From: Lachnospiraceae bacterium UBA7182
GTDB lineage: Bacteria > Bacillota > Clostridia > Lachnospirales > Lachnospiraceae
Assembly: GCA_002491115.1 (NCBI GenBank)
Contig: DKVI01000042.1
Span: forward strand, 1-35,838
Direction: 5' to 3'
DNA: 35,838 nucleotides
The notes under the pieces: model-generated
What the model was told of the DNA's origin: nothing
The model's input: only the letters and a program-made list of their open reading frames with translations
Databases searched by the model: none
Part shown: positions 22,402 to 34,000 of the stretch, piece by piece
How positions within the stretch are numbered: the stretch's first letter is position 1
How the letters are laid out: the number at the start of each line of letters is the position of its first letter
Translations under genes and position numbers: made by a program

Positions 22402-24108
22402 ATGAAAAGAACTGTGGGAATCGGTATTCAGAATTTTGAAAAACTGATCACAGAAAACAGCTTTTATATAGATAAGACCCATTTTATCCGGGAATGGTGG
22501 GAGAATAAAGATGAAGTCACCCTGATCACCCGCCCCCGCAGGTTTGGAAAGACTCTGAATATGAATATGCTGGAACGTTTTTTTTCCGTGGCATACGCGG
22601 GGCAGGGAGAAGTATTTGGGGGGTTATCTGTCTGGGAAGAGGAAAAATACCGGAAACTGCAGGGTACCTGGCCGGTCATTTCTTTAAGCTTTGCCGGGAT
22701 AAAAGCTTCTTCTTTTCCCGAGGCAAAAAAAAGTCTGTGTTATCTGATAGAAAAACTGTATAATCGGTACGAATTTTTGCTGAATGAAAATTGCCTGAAT
22801 GAAAAAGAAAAAGATTTCATAAAAGGAATTTCTGCAAATATGGATAACCATCCGGCTGTCTCTTCTTTATGCACACTGTCTGAATTTTTGTACCGTTATT
22901 ATGGGAAAAAGGTAATCATCCTGCTGGACGAATACGATACGCCGTTGCAGGAGGCATGGGTATACGGCTACTGGCGGGAAATGGCTGAGTTTATAAAAGG
23001 ATTGTTTAATTCCACTTTTAAAACAAACCTGTATCTGGAACGGGCTGTGATGACAGGGATTACCAGAGTAAGCAAAGAATCCATTTTTTCGGATCTGAAT
23101 CACCTGACTGTGGTGACGCCTACTTCAGAGCTGTACGCGGACTGTTTTGGCTTTACAGAAGAAGAGGTATTCGCCGCACTGGACGAGTACGGGATGCAGG
23201 ATAAACGCTGCGAAGTGAAAAAATGGTATGACGGATTTACGTTCGGAAAGTACAGGGATATTTATAATCCCTGGTCGATCATCAATTATCTGAAAACAGG
23301 AAGGCTCTCTGCGTACTGGGCCAATACCAGCAGCAACAGCCTGGCGGACCGGCTGGTCCGGGAGGGAAACGCGGAGGTCAAAATCTCCATGGAACAGCTT
23401 CTGAAAGGGGAGCATCTGTATAGAGAAATCGACGAGCAGATCGTGTTTGACCAGCTGGATACAGACGAAAACGCAGTCTGGAGCCTGTTCCTGGCAGGCG
23501 GATACCTGAAAGCGGAAGGATATACTTTGAATGAAGATACAGGAGAAGAACTGTATGAGCTGGCTTTGACGAACAAAGAAGTGCAGATCATGTTCCGGAG
23601 AATGATAAAGAAATGGTTCTCCCGTTCGGGAACGGTCTACAACGGCTTTATCCGCGCGCTGCTGCAGGACGATGTAAAATCCATGAACGTCTATATGAAC
23701 CGGGTGGCGCTGACTACATTCAGTTATTTCGACAGCGGAAAGTCCCCCTCCGCGGAATCACAGCCGGAGCGCTTCTACCACGGCTTTGTGCTGGGGCTCT
23801 CCGTGGAGCTGGCCGACCGCTATATCATCACTTCCAATCGGGAAAGCGGCTTCGGAAGATATGATGTGATGATGGAGCCGAAAGACCAGGAGGACAATGC
23901 CGTCATCATGGAATTTAAAGTCAGGGACGCCCGGGACGAAGCCTCTTTGGAAGATACCGCAGACGCGGCCCTGGCGCAGATCGAAGAGAAACAATATGAG
24001 GCGGTTTTGGAAAACAGGGGGATGCCAAAAGAGCGCATCCGAAAATACGGGTTTGCGTTTGAAGGGAAAGAAGTGCTGATTCGGCAAAGTCGCGCGGGGC
24101 ATTTATAA
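22402..24108 (+). CDS. AAA-ATPase-like / PD-(D/E)XK nuclease family protein, divergent paralogue
   Basis: A 568-residue protein. The ATG at 22402 is chosen because GGGAGG lies about 8 bases upstream and MKRTVGIGIQNFEKLITENS matches the family N-terminus; the open frame to 22363 overlaps the Uma2-like remnant. The P-loop is RPRRFGKT (Lys50), Walker B is KVIILLDEYDTPL, and the middle region has KKWYDGF, NPWSIINYL and YWANTSSN. The nuclease-like domain has Asp in GRYDVM and E-x-K in MEFKVRD. It has the same architecture as the gene at 20116-21825 but is clearly a different lineage. It points away from that gene and ends at a two-way terminator. Confidence 0.9.
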   Translation: MKRTVGIGIQNFEKLITENSFYIDKTHFIREWWENKDEVTLITRPRRFGKTLNMNMLERFFSVAYAGQGEVFGGLSVWEEEKYRKLQGTWPVISLSFAGIKASSFPEAKKSLCYLIEKLYNRYEFLLNENCLNEKEKDFIKGISANMDNHPAVSSLCTLSEFLYRYYGKKVIILLDEYDTPLQEAWVYGYWREMAEFIKGLFNSTFKTNLYLERAVMTGITRVSKESIFSDLNHLTVVTPTSELYADCFGFTEEEVFAALDEYGMQDKRCEVKKWYDGFTFGKYRDIYNPWSIINYLKTGRLSAYWANTSSNSLADRLVREGNAEVKISMEQLLKGEHLYREIDEQIVFDQLDTDENAVWSLFLAGGYLKAEGYTLNEDTGEELYELALTNKEVQIMFRRMIKKWFSRSGTVYNGFIRALLQDDVKSMNVYMNRVALTTFSYFDSGKSPSAESQPERFYHGFVLGLSVELADRYIITSNRESGFGRYDVMMEPKDQEDNAVIMEFKVRDARDEASLEDTADAALAQIEEKQYEAVLENRGMPKERIRKYGFAFEGKEVLIRQSRAGHL

Positions 24109-24159
24109 TCATGATTCCGGAAGGTGCGAACAGGAGCAGGCAAAGCCCGATAAAAAGAA

Positions 24160-24222
24160 AAGAAAAAATCTCATCAAATGCCAGGGCTGAAAAAGCCTGC
24201 ATTTGATGAGATTCTCTTTTTT
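24160..24222. terminator. Bidirectional terminator between convergent genes
   Basis: AATCTCATCAAATGC (24167-24181) pairs perfectly with GCATTTGATGAGATT (24199-24213), and short inner arms extend the stem. The plus direction is followed by CTCTTTTTT and the minus direction by TTTTTTCTTTTC, so it can stop both the ATPase/nuclease gene and the minus-strand giant gene. Confidence 0.92.
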
Positions 24223-24307
24223 CTGGAATCAGAGGCTAAAATCGGTATTAACCGACAGCCCCTTTTTCAATTTGCTTTACATGTCTTTTATGACACTGTA
24301 ATTATGC

Positions 24308-27300
24308 TTAGGGTGTTGGTTCCTCGCTGTCTTGAGGTGCCGTAACATTAATAGTGACTTCGCATTCATTGGAATCATAGTTTTCCACCCACAGCCAAAT
24401 CACTTCATTTTCCTGTTCGGCTGTCCATGTATAATTTCGACCGCTATTAGGGAGAGAAGTGAAGCGATTTCCATCCAATGCAGTAGAATAACTATTATTA
24501 CACGAAACATAAATATTGTCAGATATGCGCAGTCCGCCGTATATAGAGGACGAATCACTAGTACGTTTACTAAATTCAAACGTATAGCCACCGACTTTAT
24601 CTGCAGTGAATTTCAACAATTTTGTCTCACGAGGCTCAATGGTAATTACTTTTCCATTTTCCCCAAAATCAGCTGCGCTGACTGCTTCTCTTTCATCTTT
24701 GGTTACGGTTACAGTAACTGTATCTTCACCATAAGAATTCCATGCATATAACCAAACAGAGTCTCCGTTTTCCATCGCATAATAAAATACTGTTTTCCTA
24801 TTATTGCCAGAATAGGAGCCACTGCTTCCGTTGTCTGTGTATGTTATGGCTGTCGGGCTGTTATTCGTATATGCTTCACATAACATACTTGGGATAGACG
24901 AGGTTGCATCAAATGTAAACGCATATGTTCCTGCTTCTGTTGCGGTGAAGCGGGTCCAGAATTTTCTGTTTGTGCCGTCTAAATCTGCCGTTTTAGTTAT
25001 GTTACCGTTTTCATCCTCAGTGAGATCCGGGTTTTCCATGGTTACATTAGCGGTAATCTGTGCGTCATATGAGTCCGCTTTTGTGTATAGCCATATCTCG
25101 TCTCCGGATTTCATATAGAGAGAAGCAGTATATGGTGTGCTATTAGAAGAATACTTACTTTCTCCTGTACCGGTGATATATTGGGTCGTACCTTCTGTTT
25201 CACATAAACCATAGGATATCCACTGGCTCTGTTCAGAATCTACAGCAACATTAAAGTGATATAATCCCTCCTGGTCGGCTTTAAAATAAGCCCATTCTCC
25301 AGTCCGACGATATATCTTATAGGTTGATTCACCTGTAGAAAGTATAACCGGTGCTTTCTGTGATACGTTTAAAGTAAGTGTTACATCTTCGTCACCCTCT
25401 TCAGACTGTGCTGAACCATAGAACCATACCGATTTTCCTGCTTCTAAATATGCTCGCAGTTCTATTTCATCAGCCTCATCCGATTTGGAATCCAGGTCGG
25501 CGTATCCATAATTGCTGCCTACATAGCTGCTCAGTGTATATCTTGGCGCAGATGACTTGAAAATATAGGTGCCACTGTCTGGAGCAGTAAACTGAACCCA
25601 TTTTGACACATAGTACTGTCCGGTTACAACCTGGTTCTCTCCCAGTCCGATATAAGCTTCCTCCTGGAATTCTACCTTTAGGTCAACTGATAATTCAGAA
25701 CTGTCCACATTCCTTACATACATCCATACGGATTCTCCGGTTGATAAACCGTAAGTACTTGAGCCATTATAATATATCGAACCGTATTCATGGGTCTGTC
25801 CACTCTGTAAAGAACCTGAATTGTAATCGTATGTAAAATTGTAGATTCCACTCTGGCCTGCTGTAAAGCGAACCCATTCAGCTTCATCAGGTAACAGTTC
25901 TACAGTTTCTACACTGCCTTCAGAGATACTCAAACGCTGTCTGAGGCTTACGCTTAAACCAACATTTATTGAAGAAGAACTGTTGTTTCGTGTTCTTATC
26001 CATACAGAATCTTCTGCATCCAGCCAGCGGCAAAGTATAAATTCCTGGTTCCTGCTTGAGTTACTTTGATATTCTGTATAAGATGTGTCTCCATAGTTGT
26101 CATACAGATAACCATACACAGATCCGCCATCCGGAGAGAATTTAAAGCTGTAAACCCCATCCTGTTTTGCGGTGAAATAAGCCCATCCTTCCCTGTTGCT
26201 GCTGTTCAATGCCAACATCTGAGGTTCCGCATCCTGAGAAAGCACTGTAAATTCACCATCGCGTTTAGCACTCAAGGTGACTTTTACTTCTGAATTTCCA
26301 GGATTTTCAGCATATAACCATATTGCTTCACCGGCTTCCAAGGCATAAGCGTTTGTTGTCCATCCAGATGTATATACTGTCGTTTGTCCATTTATATAGT
26401 CAACATTACTGCTTGAATAATTTCTGGACAGTCCTGCATATATGTAAGAAACATCTGGACTGAACGTAAATGTATAAAGTCCTGTCTGGTCAGCCGTAAA
26501 GCATTTCCAGCCGTCTCCATTAGCCGCCAACGTAAGTTCCGGTGTTTCACCTGTAGTAAATGATTCATTATTTTCCACTTTAGAAACAGCAACTGATAAT
26601 GCTTCCTCTCCCGTGTTTTCAGCAGCCAGCAGTACTGTTTCACCGGCTTTCATTACACGTCTGATCGTTCCGGTATACGGAGCCTGATCTCCTTCTGTAG
26701 TACGGCAGGATGCAATGGATGATTCATCTTCATTAGCGTTCAGGATATTTGCATACAGCTTTAATTCCATATCCTGTTCCCCGCTTATGGTGAATTCATA
26801 GCATCCGTCTTCAGAAGCTGTGAAAGAGCGGATTATCCTTGTATTTGCCGGAACCGCGGTAGCTGCTGCTCCTGCGGCAATCGTTTCCGGAGTCTCATCC
26901 TTTACATGAAGCTCAATATCTACTTTTTCGGCAGGACTGGATGTAATCTTAACCCAGATCTTTTCTCCTGCTTTCATTTCATGATATACATCGCTTCCGA
27001 TATCACCGCCAGTTACTTCCAGTCTGACTCTGTCGCTGTCTTTTGCACCTGTCGTATAGAAATGATAATAACCATTCTTAGGAGCGGTAAAGGAAACATA
27101 TTGTTCGCTGTCTTTACCCGGTGCAAGAGAAACCGTTGCTTTATTATCTGCCGCGCCTTCTGTTACTGTCAGTTCCTGGCCGGTCTTTTTAACATTAACC
27201 GTCGGAACCGGCGTTCCTAAGGATGCAGTGGTAACTTTCAGATATCCTTCGTCGCCTGCTTTCAGTTCGCAATTCAGATAGAAATTCTTATCTTCTCTGG

Positions 27301-28040
27301 AAGAAGCAAACGTACCGGATTCCAACGTAAACTGTGCAGTAATATTTGTGTCAGCATCTGTTGAATAGAACTGATAATATCCGTCTGTATCTGCTTTGAA
27401 ATAAATATACTCACCACCCGTAACAGATACGTTTGTCGGGATTCCGGCTTTCAGTTCCGCATTCTTTGTTACGGTTAATGTGGTGGAGTTGCCTATGCCA
27501 ACGTTGACATAGCCATATACTTCATCACCGGCTTTCATAAGATACCAGCCGTTATTTCCAAGATAAGAACTGTTGCCATTCACCAGATCTGTTTCGTTTT
27601 TAAACAGCCTGATGTCATAGTTGCCATCCTCGCCGTTTGGAGCAACGAATCTGTAATATCCGTCAGTGTCAGCTTTATAACGGAAATATTCCTGATATCT
27701 TTCAGCATTGTTGATCTCAAGTTTTCCGTTTGTTACCGGCCATACTTTCTGATCAAGTGTAACGCCTATAAAGCATGCTGTCTCTGTTTTGGAATATCCA
27801 TTATTCGGATATACATTGTTAATAACAACAGTGTATTTATCTCCTGCTTTCAGCCAGCCAAAGTCACGGTTTACAGGACTTCCATATAGATAGATACTAT
27901 CGTTGCCTTTTATTATTTCTCCTTCTACAGACATGGTGTTGCCATAAGAATGGAAGGAATAACGTCCTGCCTCCGGCACTGTGAATGTAAATGTCTTTCT
28001 TTCGCCGACAGAGACTTTCCTCTTTTCTCCTGCGCTCAGC
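24308..28040 (-). repeat. Twelve tandem PPC-like repeats
   Basis: About 104-residue units in residues about 2097-3339 share W-x-x-FTA-x-x-x-GxYxF early, then x-x-AG-x-x-VWLY late, and a closing beta strand (VxLxVxx). This is the pattern of bacterial pre-peptidase C-terminal (PPC)-like beta-sandwich domains. Units are well diverged, so the array looks old rather than freshly duplicated. Confidence 0.75.
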
Positions 28041-31000
28041 GGAAGTTTGATATTTCCGGGTGTGAACGGCTCGTCAGATTCGTTTGGAACGCCAGGCTCA
28101 TTCTGGTCAAAGTAACGGTTTGTGTTCTTATAAGCGTCGCCTAAAGCATATACGGTGACTGTATATCTTGCCACTACTTTATTTTTCCAGATCTTGGATC
28201 TTGCCTCGATGACAGCAGTACCCGGCTTCAATGCCTTTAAAGATGCACTGAATGTGCCGCCGCCTGCTTTGACAGACGCCACCTTGGAATCAGTGCTGCT
28301 CCACTTCAGGGTATCTGTCATCCTGGCTCTGGTTCTGCCTTCCTGGGGACGGGCAGTTAATGTGTATACATTACCGGATGTAAATGCATTCAACCCATAT
28401 CCCTCTAACTCTCTCTCGGCATCCGGCTCCGATACCGAAACAATGAGTCCGCCTTCTGTCCAGTTACCTTCCAGATAACTATCCCGGATCGCCAACTTGG
28501 TGGTCTTCACTTTCTTCGTTGCCGCTTTCGCAGATACTTCATTGCGGAAGACGGTATATACACTGATGGTATACTGCGACTGCTGCGTCAGCCCGGTTAT
28601 ATTATATCTGCAATGATACTTTTTATCTTTTGAGTTCAACCAGGAATTATCCCATACCAGTTCATTCCTAGTCACGCCTCTGGTATCTTTGATTTCAATG
28701 CGGTACCCGAGTCTGTCATCCGGATTTCCTGATATATCATAAGCTTCTTCGCCGAACTTATAATCGGGACGTATGAACTCGATCTGAAGTCTGTCGTCAA
28801 TAATATAATTGACTTTCAGGGACTTCACCGCATCTAACTTAGACGTCAAAGTAAACGGCGTCGAAGTGAGGTTCAGGCTGCTTTCTTTCAATGTGACAGA
28901 AGAAAGCGTTCCCTCTTTGACGGCTGTAATCCTGTCGCCGTCTGCATTTAATTCGAAGCAACCGTTCTGCTCTATGGCAGCCCTTAACGTATCGTCTGCG
29001 TATACTTCTGCAAGCTCATTGTAGCCGTTGACAGCTTTTTTGCCGACCTTGTAATTCAGAAGATCCGCCAGTCGTACGGATTCGCCCACCTGAAGCTGCA
29101 TACTGTTTTTCTTAGGTACGATAGAATCCACATCCGCTGTGACTTTCAGAGGCAGGTATGCGCATTTTTTACAGTTCTCTGTATCCACATCACCGGCGCC
29201 GCACGCGCATCCGCTGCCGCCCTTAATATGGATATAGAATTCCCCGACGCCTTTCAGCGTGATTTTGCCCTGGCCGTCTACCTTAATCAGATCTGTAGGT
29301 GCCCAGTGTCCCTCTTTATTTTCCGCATAGGCCGTGTAGGTCAGGTTCGGGTCTGCATAGAGTCCCAGATCCTGCGGGCTTAACGGCAGAAGTTTCCATT
29401 CCTTATCCCTTGCTTCCGCTGCAGCGGATACATCCGGGAACTGCGCTTCCGTAAAAATGTATACGGAGCCTTGAGAAAGGTTTACACGATACCATTCTCT
29501 TCTGTCGCCCTGGTCAAAATAATCCACATTGGTTTCGCTTTGGTTGAAGCCAACTCTCGGCGTATATACCAGGTCGCATACGTTTCCGGTCGGACCATAT
29601 ACCGTATAAGGCACATTCTTTCTCCGAACGTCTTTTCTCAGGGACAGGAACTGTGTTCTGGTTGTCTTAAAGAATTTAACAACGCCTTTTTCGGATCTTG
29701 TTACCTGGCTGCCGTCTGACAGCGTACGGATGCCGCTAACGTTTCTTACATATACGGCATACTGCGTATAGGTTTTCAGTCCGCTGATCCGTGCAATCGC
29801 GCTTCCGTTGAACTCGATCAGGCGCTCTTCATCCGCAATGCCGAAATACTGCGGCGCTACGGCAAAGATGCCCTTCCAGTTTTCGTCTTTCATAGAAGCG
29901 ATCGCGTCTATAAATTTCTTTTCTACATCTTTTTCTTTCAGATTGCCTGTTTCTCCTGACAGGTCAAGTACATATACTTCACGGCGGAAGCCTTCTTCCG
30001 GCGCCGTATATCTTACTTCTGCTGTCTTATCCAGCGCACTTACGCTGCTGATCTTCGGCGCCTCCACATCGGTGACTGTGATCTTCACTTTCGCAGTCTT
30101 CGGTTTTTCACTTGCGTCGAAAGGCACTTTCAGGCCTTTTACAAGGTGAACCGGATAGACTTCCACAGTTGCGGTTGCTTTTGCCTGACCGCCTGTACCA
30201 AGAGCGGTCACCAGACCGGTCTCTTTGTCTACCGCCAGGATACCTGCCGCACTGTCTTCGGAGATACGGTATTCAAGGCAGACCACATCATCCATCTGCT
30301 TTTTGCTGAGCTTAACATCCAGCTGCTGGGTCTGGCCTACGACCATTTTCTTATTCACTGCATTGAATGCAAGCGATTTCGGGACAACTGCGTCTTCCAG
30401 GTTGGGAAGCAGAAGGTTTTTGTTCTTTGCGTCGTCAAAATCCAGTACAAATGTGTCTGTGTCTCCCTGTTCCCAGATAATATTGAACTGTTTTGTGCCT
30501 TCTCTTGCGTCAAATACAACAACGATTGCATTTCCAGTCTGCAGAATGTGTCCGCCCTGCGCCTCGATCTGGCTTCTGTACACTGCCGTATCGGGAATGG
30601 AATTTCCATATTCGCTGGGCGCGGCAATCCATACTTCTACCAGGTTGCCTTCAAGGATTTCCTCTTTTTCACCGTTTTTGTAAACATAACGGGTTTCGTA
30701 CTGGATATCCTCCTGAATATTCAGGGTATATTTCCAGTCCTGTTCAGTCGTATCCGGCTTCTGTGCAGTCCATGTGTCGTAATATTTAAGTTGCCGTTCG
30801 TTTTCCTGCTCAGCGTCGTAATATTTTGCCGGAATGTCATATACAGATACACTGGCATGTCCTCTGACCACATTGACTTTCACAGGTTCACATTTTACCG
30901 TATAGTTTCTGGAATAAGGATTCACTGTATACAAACCATTGTTATTCCCATCAGATTCATCCCAGAATTTTCCGGTATATTTCAGGTAATAATTTCCGCT

Positions 31001-34000
31001 GCTCTTTAAGCTGTCTCTATATGCATTTTCTTTTTCGTATACAGTAAGGAGCGGATTACTTTCGTTATTATCCCATCCATTCCAGGCACTAAAGCGATAA
31101 GTAAATGCATACTGGTCCCTCGGTGCGTAATTGTCGATCAGAAGCGCTGTATAATCGATCGTACGATTGACAGTATATGCAGCAGTTCCCGCTTCCACAT
31201 TGCCCAGAACCTTCGATGCATCGAGCGTCAGTTCGCGCGGTGTGATCTCAACTTCCACAATATCAAAAGGCTCGCAGGCGTGATATTTCTCAATGTCGCC
31301 TTTATAGCTTGCTTTCAGTATATAAGTACCTACATTCTTCGCGTAGATATCGTCAAGCTCAACACCTGTCTCTTTGTCATAGTACGTATATACCAGATCC
31401 GTGCGCGGATCGATCTCAGTCGTCGGCACGTCAGCGCCGTCGGTACCGTCAGCGTTTTTGACCTTTATCTTTATAAGATCTGCACCCAGCGCCTTGGAAA
31501 AGTCTTCTGTAAACACTCTCGGATATGTTTCAGAATCTCCTTCTATATGGAAGACTTCGCCATCATACACTTTGGATTTTTGTTCAAGCTTTGTAGCATC
31601 AGCCACGATGGTAATCTGTTCGGTTCCCATCTTGTCTATGCTGATCGGCAGGGACTGGTCTTCACTTAAGAACTCTGCCTTGCGTGTTGCCTTTGTAGTC
31701 GGATTCTCTGCATTCTCCGGATCTGCCGGATTTACGCTGAATCTGTACGCCGTATTATTCCGTTCGTCGGATCTGCTCGCCTCGCATTCTACATTGTCAA
31801 GGAAATTCAGCTTCTTTATTTTGAGGGAATATACGCCGTCCGCTTCAAAGATATCCCACTCGTCAAGCTCCAGTTCTTCTTTTTGCGTCGGGTCCGTTTC
31901 GGATGTTACGGTCTGTACGACTTTCCATTCAATCGAATAATCAACAAATTCCTGCCAGTTGGATAGTTCGTTGTGTTTATTATCCGTAACATCAAAGATT
32001 TTCTTGTCAATCGTAATTTCTTTATTTCTTATTTTCTCAAGAAATTCTCCAACGGTTGTTTCCGACATGACTTTAATGCCTTCTGTCGGAGCAGTCAGCT
32101 CGGCTTTGATTTCTCTTTGCCGGATCACATAATATACGGGAACCGTTGCCTTTGCCGCATAGTAACCGTTGTCAGAATTGTCGTATGTGATTTCCAGCTT
32201 GTAGATACCGGCTCTGTACAGGATCATAGTAGCAGGATCGGAAGTACGCACCCATCTTACCTGATCTTCAAATGTGCTGGTATCGTCCGCAGCTTTATTT
32301 GCTTTCCAGAGTTCATAATCCGTGATATCTACCAGACCGTCCGTATAGTTGTTGCCCGGTATAACATTATTTCCCGGATACTGTGCCTCATACCATGTAT
32401 AGTGGAAAGCAGGGTCTGTGCCGTCAATCGACGAAACTGCTGCGCCGTCGGCGCCTTTTAAGTAGGCTCTCTTATACTGCTCTCTTGCTGTATACAGAGC
32501 TGTGTTCGGATCATAGACATGCTTAGGAGCGCTCTCTATGGTCTCTCCGCCCAATACCGTGCCGTCATCTCTTACACGGATTCTGTCAGTCTCGATTGTA
32601 ACAGCGGCTGCCGGCTGAATATCGGCAGATTTAATCGGAAATGCATCAGCCGCCCAGGTTTCCTGTCTGGTGTCTACCGCATAGTTGGTATCCGGTCCGT
32701 TGATATCCTCGTTGGTGTTGATCTCAACCAGGTGTGCCATCGTTCCGTCCGCATTGTAGACAAAAGAACCATCCGCATTGTAGACTGCTTTATATCCGCT
32801 GAAGATCACTCTGTAATCATTGTTTACGCTCAGCGTATCGTCGTCTTTGCACTGTGTCCAGGCAGTTGTGTCCTTGGGAGCCGCTTCCAGATAGAACACA
32901 GGCGCATATGGCTGTGTCGCGCCGGTATCGTCATAAGATGTACCCCAGAAATGATCCCTGTCAATCGTTTTAAGACTTCTGCTGCCATCTTTTACCTCAT
33001 ATACATCATAGTCAATCTGAGCCAGTACGTCTTTTACCGTCATATGCTCCTTGAAGACAAACGATGAGGATGCCTTTTTGGGAACCAGGACGACCTGTGC
33101 CGGTTCGATCTCTACAAAGATTTCGCCATAGCTCTCATCATGTATGCCTTTGGTACTGGTATAGGTAACTCTGTATGTATACCTGCCTGCATTGGAGGGA
33201 GCGGACATCTCTTTCCAGATCCAGTTATCATGTTCTACACCGGATTCGTCCACCCATTTTTCATTTACATACTCAAAATATTTGCCTTCAACTTTATCGG
33301 TGGCTGTGTCCACAGTTACTTCAACTGCAGGGTCGGAATCTTTCTCCTGCACTTTTGAAGTATATGTCTGCTCTACAAGAGACTCTGCAGCTGCTGATCC
33401 GTCGTAAGTCTTGATTTTCAGAACCCAACGCTTTTCCCCGTCTTCGCCTTCTTCTTCATACCAAGAAGCGCCTGCCGGAAGACCTGTTGCCTTGGGTTCC
33501 CATACGACTTCTGTTTCGACCAGTTTTTCTGCCTTGACGTTGACTTTCAGCGTCTGCGCCACATCATAGTTGCCGACCAGAGTTTTGTCTGGCTCCGTCT
33601 CAGCGGCAGCGAACGCTGCTTTTACGTCTACGAGATATTCATCGGATCTATTCAAAGGATCCGGTACAGCTGCGGTGCTGTCCATGGCATTCACCAATGT
33701 GCCCGGCTGTACAGCGAGCGTGATCAGATCTTTTACACGGCTGTCCTTACCGTTGTTGGTTACCAGGCGCAGGGCAGCGCTGCTGGAAGCATCTTTGATC
33801 TCGAATTTTATATCTTCGGATTTGGTGCTTTCAAGCTGTGCTTTCGTAGTCCCTGGAGGCACGATGATCGTGTTTACTTTCAGTATAAGCTTTGCCGGCG
33901 TGATGACGAAAGCGATTTCATCGTCCTTTGCTCCGGCAGCTTTCGCTGCTTCTGTGGCAGTCAGCACGAGCTTGTAATTTCCTGCGTCTGTCGGATTTCC

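Noticed and set aside
30146..31009. 287-residue plus-strand open frame within the giant minus-strand gene
   Set aside because: It is antisense to continuous Ig/repeat coding, with a Cys/Phe/Ile-rich composition typical of a shadow frame.
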